A stretch of DNA of 64,000 nucleotides. Origin: Burhinus oedicnemus. Taxonomy: Eukaryota > Chordata > Aves > Charadriiformes > Burhinidae. Position numbers and translations under genes: made by a program. The notes beneath the pieces are model-generated. The model ran no database searches and had not been told where the DNA came from. It worked only from the letters and a program-made list of their open reading frames with translations. The stretch covers positions 290,607-354,606 of the forward strand of contig VFFE01006700.1 in NCBI GenBank assembly GCA_008921705.1, given 5' to 3'. Shown piece by piece: positions 38,020 through 48,682 of this stretch; position 1 is the stretch's first letter, and every line of letters starts with the position of its first letter.

Positions 38020-38905
38020 TGATGAACAATAAGCAACTAAAATACTTTCAAGTGAACAAAAGTACAAGATGTATGAATTCTGCTCTTGTACAAACATAAT
38101 AATTCAATATTGATTAGATAAAACATGTTCATCTTCCAGACTCACGGTAAAATTCATTACAACCTGAAAGGGTGCTCCTGCATAGGAAGCAAAGGAAGTA
38201 GCATTGCAGGACAATTCAGAGACTCTTATGTCTGTTCACCTATTCCAGACCCTGCACAAGGGAAGATTCCTGGAGGTAGCTTTGCAAATGGTGCTTAGCT
38301 ACATGTAGCCAAGACACACAACTTCATCTGCCCTGCTCGGTTCACAGAAAAGTAGAGCCAATCTGGGAAATGATACTTGCAGACAAACTTTCAAAGGTTC
38401 TCACCACAGGCCACTCCCATTTACTTAAAAAAGAGCTGAAGACACTCAGAGAAGCAGGCTGTGACTGACTGAGGAAGTCTTGTATCAGGATACAGGCTGC
38501 TGAATAGCAGTGAGGTCACAGGGATAAAAGACTCAATCTGCAGAGAATCTGTGTGTCCCTGCTCACAGTTTAAGAAAGCAATATAACTTTAACCTAGGCC
38601 CTCTTAATGCTGAAGTATAGGAAGACTGGAATTTGATCCATACATACAAACCCTTTATTCCATGTGATTTGTAGAGCCTGCTCTATGCACTGTCCGGTGT
38701 GTTACACAGGATAGATCACCACCAAACTGGTGTGGACATAATGCATATCCAATTTGATTTACTCCTTAGTTTCATCTGCAGGGTAGGAAACCTGGCTATG
38801 CTATGTGAACCCAATTCCAGATTCTAAAACCAACCTATATGTTCCCTATGAATTTGTGAGTGCTGCTTGAGGTGGAAGCGGTTAGGTGTAGATGCTGAAT
38901 GATAC
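38020..38905. other. Intron sequence
   Basis: Unique sequence, nothing supported. Confidence 0.5.
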
Positions 38906-39070
38906 TTGTCACAGATCGTGATGGAGGTGCTTGTGCAGCAGGTTGCATGTTGTTTCTGTGGGTTGTGGCAACACAAAACTCTGTTTCCTTCTTTTTAGGT
39001 GTGCTGCAGTGTTTATGGACATTCTTGTAAAGGGATACTTTGCTGGCACAGATCAATATAATAGTATCTT
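38906..39070 (-). CDS. Probable exon of unidentified host gene (165 nt)
   Basis: Acceptor GATCCTTTGTGTGTTAG and donor ACAA|GTATCATT on the minus strand. Phase 1 at both ends. 54 codons are open, starting DTIILICASKVSLYKNVHKH, followed by a Lys-rich and then a Pro/Ala/Ser-rich part (QPAAQAPPSRSVT). The phase matches the upstream micro-exon 43576-43602. The donor is only moderate. The frame stays open for another 17 codons to a TAG, so a terminal exon is an alternative reading. Confidence 0.5.
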
Positions 39071-39429
39071 CTAACACACAAAGGATCTCTACAAAGACAA
39101 AAAGGATAATCTACTCAATGATCACTGTAGCTAGGAGAAGAATGCTTCATCTGCAACATGGAATACATCAGATGAGACACTGGATAATTCTTCCTAAAAA
39201 TACCCTAAGTTAAGTACCAAATGTCATAATGAATGCATTGTTCTTGGTCTTACTCACAGGACACATTAAGCAAACCTCAACCACAGCACACAGTACTTTT
39301 TTTGTTGCCAGTGTTTTTAGTATAAACACCATTATCATGTGGATTTGTTTCATTAAATGTATTCAGCTATAATATGTAGGAGGCTGTACATTTGATCTGA
39401 TCTCCATGTAACTGATTTGTTTGGGAATG
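39071..39429. other. Intron sequence
   Basis: Unique sequence, nothing supported. Confidence 0.5.
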
Positions 39430-39785
39430 GAAAATTGGAGAGGGTCTGTGGAGGGGCCACAGAGATCTTCTCTGTAAGGTAGTTCTAGAGAATATAGAGG
39501 CACACTCTTCACAAGGACACTTGGTCACAGGACAAAAGGCAAAGAGCACTATTTGCTTCATGGAAAAATCTGTCTAGATAGAACAAAGCAATTCTTCACT
39601 GTGAAGACAGTCATTGGAGTAAGTTGCTCAGAGAAGCCATGGAATTTTTACCACTGGAGATATTCAAGACTTGGCCTGATAGGACTCTGGGTAACCTCAT
39701 CTAATGCCCTGCTTTAAACAGCGGGTTGGATGAGATAGTCTCCAGAAGCCCCTTTCAATGTAGACTTTTCTATGATTCTATGATG
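39430..39785 (+). mobile_element. Old CR1 3'-end fragment (family D)
   Basis: Plus strand: GGAGAGGGTCTGTGGAGGGGC, AATTCTTCACTGTGAAGAC, TTGGAGTAAGTTGCTCAGAG, GGTTGGATGAGATAGTCTCC and the tail TTTTCTATGATTCTATGATG. It is clearly CR1, but more diverged than families A-C, with internal deletions in the first half. Confidence 0.85.
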
Positions 39786-42440
39786 TGGTGATAGCTATGA
39801 ACTGCAAGACAGCAGATAATTATGTCCTTCAGTTTCACTGTTGTGTATTTACATCTGCCATCTATTGGTAACTTGTACTTTCATTCAAACCATTACTGGG
39901 CTCTGTTAGATTTTGTGACAAGATAATTAATATAACTTAGATTTCAGTGAGTATTTGCAACCCACATAGTGGACTCATTTCTACAATCAAATATCCTTAA
40001 CACTGGGAAAATGTAACTGAAATTGAGAAAAAATTCGTAGCTGTAGCTGAGGCCAGAATCTAGTATATTTCTTTAAACAGGGAAGTCTTTGGACAAATTA
40101 GGAGCCCCTTGCCTTGTGGTTTGTTCACTTGTTTGCTTGTTTGTTTGTTTGTTTTGAACCAGAAGCAGTACATTTAATTTGACACAGGTGAGTTTTAGAT
40201 TCATCGCATTTTTACAGTATTTCTCCAGTATAGAAATCCACAAAGAAAGTTACTTTTACCAAAGGAGATACAGAGGCAAACCTATACAAGTGGTAACTGG
40301 GAGGACACAGAGGCAGATCCAAATTACTTCAGAAACTTTCTTGGCTTCACTAGATGAAAACAAAGATAGTTTGGTGTTACTGGCTGCCCTTTCTCTCACA
40401 CAAGTTTGCTGATGAAATTCTAGCCAGAGCTATATTCCTGCATTCTGTTATTCCCTTTCACAAGAGATGGGGATGCTTCTCTGTGTTCTTATGGTGACAG
40501 ATTGCTTCTTCAAAGGGGGAGATACGGGTAAGAATTCTCCCTTAGTTCTGAAATAGTGCTCCCACTCGTTGGGTATTATGCAGGAAAACTGTTCAGGTTT
40601 CCTCATCTTCTGTCACGTTTTAAAAAGAGTGCCTGATCCATTCTTGGGGAACTATAAAGAGCAGTCCGAATTCTAAGCAGAAAATGAGTGACTTACACTC
40701 CAGTACCTAAAAATCTCAGTAAAAATATAATTAATTCATCCTTCTAAGCATCTAGCTTTTTTAATGACTGAACAAGGAATTAAATCTCATGCAAAGGCCA
40801 GGCCTCTACGTTTTATAAGCATAAGGTTATGTACAATGTGTACTCAAGTGCACAGATCCACAAGCTCCTATGGCCTAAGACACAGTTCAGAAAAGGCAAT
40901 GCAGACCTGTGTGACACAGAAGGACCCAAAGGCAAACACAGCATGGATTTCCAAGGATCCATGCCATCAAAATAATGAGTACTGCTACACAAGCCCTCTC
41001 CTTCCTTCCAACGAGCTACAGGACTGTCCCTTAAATTAGAGGATGGAGCATCTAGAATCACCTATGGGCCCTGAGAATTACTTGCATTTTTTTAGGTATC
41101 AACCAAAAAAAACAAAAAATAAACATTAGGTGAGGTTCTGGTGATATAAAAGCTAGGTAAGCATTTTCTTCCCTGGTGATATAAATGAAGCAGCAGAAGC
41201 TTACATTTGTATTTTTGTTACTGCTATTCACACATTCATAGCAAATCTGATTCCCATCCTTCCTCCTTGAAAAGTGTGTGCTTTGAATATGATCTTTGAC
41301 AAGAATTTTCAAGGTCCCTATTTTATACAATAAAACCTTCCTCCAAGAGAACCCCTCTTGAATGTAATGTGTTTTCTTGACAAATAATACCGTATTGCAT
41401 ATACTAGGGATTGGCAACTTCTGAAATAATACATGTTTATTTCACCATTGGGCATCAAATATATAAGCTAGAATTTGTGTTCCATTTATACTGTTTTTAA
41501 AAAAGGTGATAGATGAGGTAAGAAGTAGAATAAAACCAAAGGTGGAAGCTACAGCCTTCAGGAGACTTTCAAAACTTTCTTAGTTATTAAAAAAGGAAAG
41601 AATTGGGCACAAGCAGTTTTCCAGATGACCACATTTTCCAGTCTTGAAAGGACAGCTTGTTTTCTAGAAATGGACACATTCTTTGTAAAGTTTACTACTT
41701 TTGAAATAGCGCTACTTTAAATGCGTTGCATATGGCCCGGGAATGGAGGACCAACTTGTATTTTGTGAACTTTCTACTATCTTTCCTCTATGATGAAAAG
41801 AAGGATTTCATGCATTTTATGTAGCACTTAAAATTCAGTTTGGAACCATTACTGCACTTTTCATTTGTTAATAAAATGTGTTCGACACTTATCTTTCCTG
41901 CCACTTGTTAAAAATCCATTTACATGGGATCAGATATAATGAAAAGGTAATTTTTCATTTTTATTCTATTTTGTACTTATTTCCCATTTGGAATTACCTC
42001 AAGCACTATCCTCAGAATAAAAATACTCTGGAGGCAAGTAAATCTAACCAGGCTTTAAAAAGCTCCTTGATTTTCACACACACATTCACATATATATATA
42101 AAATTTTATGCCCAGTGTGTTTAAATTAGATATACCAATTATAACACCTTGCTCGCACAATATGTTCATGAAAAATCCCCATGCTTAAACTCCCACTTTA
42201 ATGCTGAAACCTCAGCACACAAAATTTGGAAGTGCTGCTACTGCTGAAATTGCCATTGGCATCTTCCTAGATCTGCTGAAAGCCTGGCGGTGCTGGGTGA
42301 AAGGCACAGGGCTCTGGCAATGTGTTCTGACCAAACGTGTTCAGCATCCCAGAATGGGGTGCTGCAAGACAGTCAGGACCAGATGAGGTTTCTGCTTTGT
42401 AGCTCTTCACTGTGCAATGCTAAGGGGTATCATAAAGATC
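39786..42440. other. Intron sequence with short (TTTG)n
   Basis: Unique sequence. A (TTTG)n-like run lies at about 40119-40156. A 30-nt minus-strand segment near 42.0 kb is framed by splice-like sites but cannot be linked with confidence. No repeat element recognised. Confidence 0.45.
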
Positions 42441-42560
42441 AAAAAAGAAAAAAAGAAAAGAAAAGAAAAGAAAAGAAAAGAAAAGAAAAGAAAAGAAAAG
42501 AAAAGAAAAGAAAAGAAAAGAAAAGAGAAAAAAGAAAGGAAAAGAAAAGGAAAGAGAAAA
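42441..42560. repeat. (AAAAG)n microsatellite
   Basis: About 70 bp of perfect GAAAA pentamers flanked by imperfect units; strongly purine-asymmetric. Open Lys/Arg or Phe/Ser frames through it are artefacts. Confidence 0.97.
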
Positions 42561-42588
42561 GTCTTTAAAAAAGAAAGAAATATCTAGA

Positions 42589-42712
42589 TGGTTAAGAACC
42601 ATCCCTGCCTGATTAAGAACCATGCCTCTATTGAAGACTTTGATGAGGCTTCCAACCTGATCTGGTTAAGAATCTGCCCTGGTTAAGAACCATGCCTCTG
42701 TCGAAGCCTTCA
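42589..42712. repeat. Degenerate direct repeats next to microsatellite
   Basis: The unit GGTTAAGAACCATGCCTCT, followed by (A/G)T(T/C)GAAG, occurs twice about 68 bp apart (from about 42611 and 42679). Partial copies (GGTTAAGAACCATCCCTGCC at 42590, GGTTAAGAATCTGCC at 42664) lie before each. This suggests a duplicated dimer. Confidence 0.7.
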
Positions 42713-43575
42713 TTTTTCACAGCTCTGCTCCTGGTTTACAAGATGGTCCTATACATATGAAAACACAGGTAGAAAGCCTCCAAATCCTAACTTTTCCATC
42801 TCTTTCTCTACTGATAGACAAAATATCTGTTCTGAGATATCACTCAACATAGCTTTTGGAGCCAGATGTCTGAAAAATCAATTACCAGTGTTTCTCCTGC
42901 CATTGTCCCTGGTTTCCAGGGACAGCAGTAGTGAGCTATGTGCTTTGGTTCCACTTATCAAGAATCTGTGGGAAAAAAAAAAAAAAAAGAAAGAAAAAGA
43001 AAAACTCCTTCACACTGAAAAGAACAACTGGGTCATAAAGTGTGAGTACAGTTTTACCCCTCACTGAATAAAGTTGTTAATAGGTCTGTGTGCATTGCCA
43101 GGACAGTGAGACTCCTTAGTATTAACAGGAGTAAGGTCAAAACTATCTTCTGAATGAATAATGGCTGTATCTGACTTCCCCTAGAAACAGCTTGCTTTCA
43201 AATACTAAGCTGCCTCACCAGAAAAGAGATCTGAAGAGAGCAAATGGAGACAAAGGGAAAGCAAAAAGATCCCTGAAAAACAGTACCAGTAAAGCGTCAG
43301 CAAGCTAGCTGCATGCAGGGAGATATTATTTCATACTGCCTTGCTAATATTTTTTCTATTATGGACTAGGTATTTTGAATTCTTGTTAAAAATAAAATAA
43401 TTTCCAGGAAATGATGCTACAGAAATTCTATCCTAGTAATTCCACATGACGATTTATTTACTTAGAAAAAAACTGAGAGGGTTTATAATGAATATTAAAC
43501 ATGATTTTTTTCTAAGATGTGTTAGTTAAACTGCCAAATTTGCTTGCTATTGCAGATCACTTCAAATAGACTTAC
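42713..43575. other. Intron sequence with A-rich tract
   Basis: Unique sequence; a poly-A/AAAG tract lies at 42970-43004. Nothing else supported. Confidence 0.5.
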
Positions 43576-43602
43576 CCAGTGAAAAGAAACTTTGATCAGA
43601 TT
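43576..43602 (-). CDS. Probable 27-nt micro-exon of host gene
   Basis: Acceptor CCTGTACATGCCGCTTTAG and a near-consensus donor CTGG|GTAAGTC bound 27 nt. In the phase left by the exon 43935-44049 (one base, G) it reads ESDQSFFSL and ends with one base. The Ser/Asp-rich composition continues that of the previous exon. Confidence 0.45.
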
Positions 43603-43934
43603 CTAAAGCGGCATGTACAGGTGCAGAAAGACAGAATATAGTGGAAGTAATAACAGGCATGGTAGGAAGGAAAGAGCACTGAGGAAGCAGTTGACTGGAA
43701 TGACTACACATCATGAGCTAGGGGGCATCAAATGAAATAATAAAGTTCATAAGCAGAAAACCAAATATTTTTTCATATAGTGCATCGTTAAATTTATCTT
43801 TGCTACTGCAAGCACTAAATGCTAAATAAACACACAGATTTGAAAGTAGATTTAACAAACGCATAAAAGAAAAAATCCATCACAAACTACTAGACAAAGA
43901 TACACCATGTTGGATACTGAAAGTTCCCAAATAC
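43603..43934. other. Intron sequence
   Basis: Short intron between two candidate exons; nothing else seen. Confidence 0.5.
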
Positions 43935-44049
43935 CTGGAGAGTGACTATCACTGAAGTACGAAATATCACTGGAGAATGAAATATCACTATGTGCCTTCC
44001 CTGTTCTAATGCTAGTCCCTAAACATCTTTTACTGGCCACCATCAGAGA
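43935..44049 (-). CDS. Probable exon of unidentified host gene (115 nt)
   Basis: Acceptor CCTCCTGGTTCAATATCTAG and donor TCCAG|GTATTTG on the minus strand. 38 codons are open plus one base: SLMVASKRCLGTS..., then a Ser/Asp-rich part (SDISFSSDISYFSDSHSP). Phase 0 at the start fits the exon 44328-44447, separated by a 278-bp intron. A serine/acidic stretch like this could be a disordered, phosphorylatable segment, but that is only inference. Confidence 0.58.
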
Positions 44050-44327
44050 CTAGATATTGAACCAGGAGGACCTTTGCTTCGACCCAGTACAGCTGTCATT
44101 ATAGTCTGACCCTATTGTTCTTCCTCAGTAAGCTTCATAATAAATGTCTAAGCACAATATTGGCGTTATTTTTTTCACCAGAAACAAAGATAGTGAAATT
44201 GTATCAATCATCCATCACAAGACACTGCCAGGCGATTGTCAGTGCCTTGGTTCTACTATCAGGTGACACTGATACCGATATAATTAGATCTAGAAGGGAA
44301 ACATGGGTTATCAGAAGCTATCCTTAC

Positions 44328-44447
44328 CCCAGAAACTGTGTTTTCTGGGTGTAAGGTCTGCAGAAGGCTTTCCTCTGATGTCAGTGACCATCGTCTTGAT
44401 TGCCAAGCAGCATCGTACTTAAAGAGCAGTAATTTTAGGGTAGAGGT
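44328..44447 (-). CDS. Probable exon of unidentified host gene (120 nt)
   Basis: Acceptor GTAAGTCCTTTCAG and donor CTGGG|GTAAGGA on the minus strand bound exactly 40 codons, phase 0 to 0, starting TSTLKLLLFKYDAAWQSRRW and ending in a hydrophilic part. The peptide looks like genuine protein sequence. It is the most 5' exon of the chain that I trust. Upstream exons should lie between here and the right end of the window or beyond it. Confidence 0.6.
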
Positions 44448-45541
44448 CTGAAAGGACTTACATTTGAGCATAGTACACTTGGGTCACTGAAGTAAAAGTC
44501 TCTAGTAGGACTTGCTCTCTTAGGACACTCCACTGCTATTACAAACAAGATATGCAGGTACGCCACACCATTTTGTTACTGACAGTGGATAAAATAATCT
44601 TGAGGAATTAAGACATGTTCAGTGAAAAAAAAGGTACTAAACTAAAGCAAGCTCATTAGAGGAACTGCTGGAGCTGTTAAGGATTTAAGGATTTTGGTTT
44701 TTTTAAAAGAACAATATTTTTATAAGGCATGCACACACATTTTCAAGCTTTAGGAATATATTCAGCACTTACATAAAATTGGCCTGATTTTAAAAGGGAT
44801 CTGTTATCGTTCTGCAAGCTGTAAAAATCAGGGCACTTTGAAAAAATCTGTATATTTGACAAGTTTATTGTGTGTGGGTGTGTGTGTACACCTGCATTCA
44901 CATATGCATATGTGATAATGGCAGGACCCGAAACGGAGGAAAACTTTTATGATTTTGAAAGGGTTTGCTTGTATCTGTGTGTCTGTGTAGATTCAAAATC
45001 ACATAGGCTGCTGGTATTAGAGAGAAAAAATATATATTATGTTTTTATGGTTGTGCTGGAAAGCAGACCCAAAATATACATTTAGGATATGATAATCAGA
45101 TGCCCAGAAAAGAAAAATATGCATCTGCAAGTACACTCAGGAGGTCTTTATATCCTTTACTCTTTTCAAACAACACAAAAACAACTGCAAAAAGAAGAGC
45201 TTGTCCTGACATTTTGATCAGTGCTTTTTTGCCCCAAACATAATTGCTTATACTACTGCCTAGAGGGTACCTCATCCTCCCAGAACTAACATGTTATTTT
45301 TAGTGCAGAACGGAATGTAGCACATTGCAAGCGTTTTAACTACCTCAAGGCACTGGTGGTACAACCAAAAAGCATCTGATTCAGACTTTTTTGTATGTTT
45401 TAAAATATAAATACTAAGATTTTTTTTTTCTCTATTTTGAAACCTGTGTGAAATATTTTAAACATGACTGAAGTACTTCTACAGTAAAAGCTGGACCCTA
45501 TCACTAAATTAATTTCTCTCAACTGTAAGCAATTAACCAAG
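44448..45541. other. Intron sequence
   Basis: Unique AT-rich sequence with a short (GT)n near 44868-44888. No other feature. Confidence 0.5.
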
Positions 45542-46085
45542 TGTCCTGGTTTCAGGTAGGAAAGAGTTAATTTTCTTTCTAGTAGCTCCTGTGTTTTGGA
45601 TTTGGTATGAGAAGAATGTTGAGGAATGTTGATAACACAGTTTTAGTTGTTGCTAAGTGATGTTTACATTAGTCAAGGACTTTTTCAGCTTCCCATAGAA
45701 GCTGAGAGGGAGCATAGACAGGACAGGCTGACCAAGGGAATATTCCATACCATAGATGTCATGCTCAGTGTATAAATGGGGGTTGGCTGCGGGGCAGGGA
45801 TCTGCAATCACTGCTCGGGACTGGCTGGGCAACCAATCACCAGCTGGTGAGAGCAACTTGTGTTGTATCATTTTATTTTCTATATCCTTTTACCATTACT
45901 GTTATTATTATTATTATTATTTTCCTCTTCTGTTACTGTTCTATTAAACTGTCTTTATCTCAACCCATGAGGTTTTTTTTTCCTTTCCCCTTCTTTTCTC
46001 CATCTTCTCCCTACCCTACTGGGGAGGTAGGGAGTGAGCAAGCGGCCGCATGGTCCTACTTACTGGCTGGGGTTAAACCATGACA
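45542..46085 (+). mobile_element. Solo LTR, 544 bp, with perfect 5-bp target duplication
   Basis: Begins TGTCCTGGTTTCAGG and ends GGGGTTAAACCATGACA. The bases CCAAG occur immediately before (45537-45541) and after (46086-46090), a perfect 5-bp target-site duplication. A TATA box (TATAAAT, 45771-45777), an ATT-rich tract (45900-45922) and an ATTAAA poly(A) signal (45943-45948) are in the expected order. It resembles an LTR type common in birds, and the 5-bp duplication is typical of ERVL-like elements, so I infer that class. No internal retroviral genes are present, so it is a product of LTR-LTR recombination. Confidence 0.93.
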
Positions 46086-48162
46086 CCAAGACACCTAGCT
46101 TAGTAAAACAGGTATCCCAGACTCCAGCCACAGGAAAGAATGAGATGGGGGGAGGAGGAGAGTGGAGAGAGAGGGATATCTGCAGAAGACAATTTAGCAC
46201 TCCTAAGATCTCACTTTGTCTCTGAAGAAGCCTATTGCTCTGCATTGCTCAGAGAAAGAGTTAATTGCTCAGAGGCAATCATATTGCTGAGGCCAAAAGT
46301 TAGAGGGAATTAACCCAGGCCTTAAAGTCAGCTCCTACAAGGTTCGTGTCAGTGAGTTTTAGCCAGATCAGGGTTTCAACATTTAAATAACAGCTGTAAG
46401 CCATTATAATCTAAAATTTTGTATGACATTTTATGATGGCTTTGCTGTTAATTTTAAGCATTTACAGGACTGGCTCAATCTTTACTAGTAGATATGCCAC
46501 TGTATTTTTGTAAGAATTACTCTACCACTAGTAGTTTAAACCAGAAATGAGTTTGTTTGTGTTTCTATAAAGAAAAAAAAAACCAAAAAAAACCAAAAAA
46601 CCCCAACCACTTGAAAAGTTTCTAGAATAGCTTGCCAAGTCATACAACCATTACCTATTTACCACGCTGAGTTAGTGCCACTGCCCAATAGTGGCAGCAT
46701 TAACAAATTAACTGAGATCTATGTTTCATCTACTGTTTTTGATGGATCTATTTATGTAAATTGAAGTTACAGAAGCTGGTTATATGAGAGTAAAGTTCAA
46801 TTTGTGCATATCATGCATCTTTTTCCTTAGGACACATACATAAAGAAAAAAGAGAAAGCATGAGGAGCCCTTTTCTCTCTCATCTCCTACAAAATTTAGT
46901 AATTCTTGTGGATATTACAGTAGTGCTTAGAGATTTCAGCAGAGCCTGGGACACCATATTGTCCACATGCTGTATCAACACACTGTAAACAGGCGTCCTC
47001 TGTCCTCATGAGGTTAGAATCTGAATTCACCAAGGCACAGGAAGACTGGACTGGAAGAATAACTGTTGTCCTTGTTTGCTAAATATGGAAGTGAAAGGCT
47101 AGCATGTCATTCATATTGAACTTGCTTTATGCTTTAAAGTGATAGGAAGAGGCCTCCACAGAAATAAGGACTGGTCCTTAGTGACATGTCCAAATTAAAA
47201 AACAAAACCAGGTCTGAAGAAAATAAAGCCCTTTCCTCCCCCAGATTTCTCAGGGACACTGAAAGACTTGTTGGTGCTTAGGAATGAAAAGATGTAGTGG
47301 GAGAAGCATGGAAGAAATAAAAGATTAAATCAAGCCTATGGGTCATCCTTGTTATTTGAAACCATGCAAGGGGTCACTTTTGCTCAGTTGAGCATGATTT
47401 ATTGAGGATAGTCCTGGAAGACAGCAGTGGTACTGATGATGCAATGTTGTTCTAAGGTTGTAAGTGACATAAAAAGTCAGTGACCAGATAGCTGGCAACA
47501 TAATTCAGAAATCTTAGCTCCTACTTGATCATGGTGTGAAAGTTTTATTGAAGCACTGTGCCAAGAGGAATGTATCAATCACTGCACTGTGATGGCTAAC
47601 ACATGCCAAGTATTGCCAAGGTTATGGAACATTCTTCTAGGTTTTACACTTCCTCTGGTGGATAGGAAGCTCCATTTTGAAGTACGTTCATTTCTGCTGC
47701 CCACAGGGAACCCTGAACTAACAGGTTTGATTTCTACACAAAGTGATACTGAGCGGAGATGACGACCATTTTGTAGTTTGTACTGCAGTTCACCTTAGCT
47801 TTATATAACTTCATTCTGTTGAAGTTAACGGTGACACTCCTGCCAGTTTCACTTGCACCAGTAAGTCAGCCTTAGTATTTTGCAGTGGCAGATGTAACTG
47901 GTTTTTAGCTAGTGGGGTTCTTAACAGAAAACTTTATGGCAGACAGACACATGTTTGTGTGTGCACATATGCATATTTAACACAGAGGAGGTTTGGGAGA
48001 ACAGTATTATACAAAGCAAGAATATATGTTTCAAGGTAACACTAACAAGACAAAGAAAATTTAGTTGTTATACATTGGAATATAGAAAACAACAGCCATG
48101 TCATTGTGAACGACTTTATAACTTTCTCCTGCCCCTGCTCATGCTTTGTCCAAATTGCCACA
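46086..48162. other. Unique sequence, probable intron
   Basis: No exon or repeat supported. An A-rich (AAAACC)n-like patch lies at 46571-46604. A minus-strand open frame at 48042-48195 follows a good acceptor (CTCCCTAAGCTCACAG) but has no convincing donor. Confidence 0.45.
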
Positions 48163-48176
48163 TTGGCAATTGCCAA
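48163..48176. promoter_or_regulatory. 14-bp perfect palindrome, NFI-like half sites
   Basis: TTGGCAATTGCCAA is its own reverse complement and sits among further TTGCCA/TGGCAA half sites (48154-48180). It resembles the NFI palindrome TTGGC(N5)GCCAA, but with a 4-base spacer, so binding is uncertain. Confidence 0.35.
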
Positions 48177-48643
48177 TTGCCGCTGTGAGCTTAGGGAGAT
48201 CAGCAAAATCCCCACACATATGCATAAGACCATGCATTCTCAGTAACACCTTAAGTCAAAAAAAGTATCTGTTGAAACTCCTACCATCTCTTACAAACTA
48301 CAACTTTCAACAAGTTTCCACAATTATTATTCTACTTTTTTTAGTAATACTTAAATGTATTACAGACTTTCAAGTCAGTTTTTCAAGACAGACACATTTT
48401 GAAAGAAAAGAAAATGTAAGCAGTGCCAAATATAAATGAAGATCACATTATGGCACTAACGGAGAAAATCTTCTAGAAATAATTTGTTACAACTCCTGAG
48501 CTCCTATATAAGCTACAGCTTTAGTAAATGAACTAGGAAGGTTTGATCTCCTAGAACTGAACCAGAAAATAATTTTCTTCTCATCATTTAAAATAGAAAC
48601 ATATTCTAAGAATTTTGAGAGACATTCACTAATTTTTTAAATG

Positions 48644-48682
48644 AGAAGAAAAAGAAGAAGAGGAAGAGGAAGAGGATGAAGG
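48644..48682. repeat. Purine-rich (GAA/GGAA)n tract
   Basis: About 35 bp of GAAGAA then GAGGAA units on the plus strand. Simple sequence. Confidence 0.85.

Noticed and set aside
42290..42623. Lys/Glu-rich and Phe/Ser-rich frames
   Set aside because: Translations of the (AAAAG)n microsatellite.
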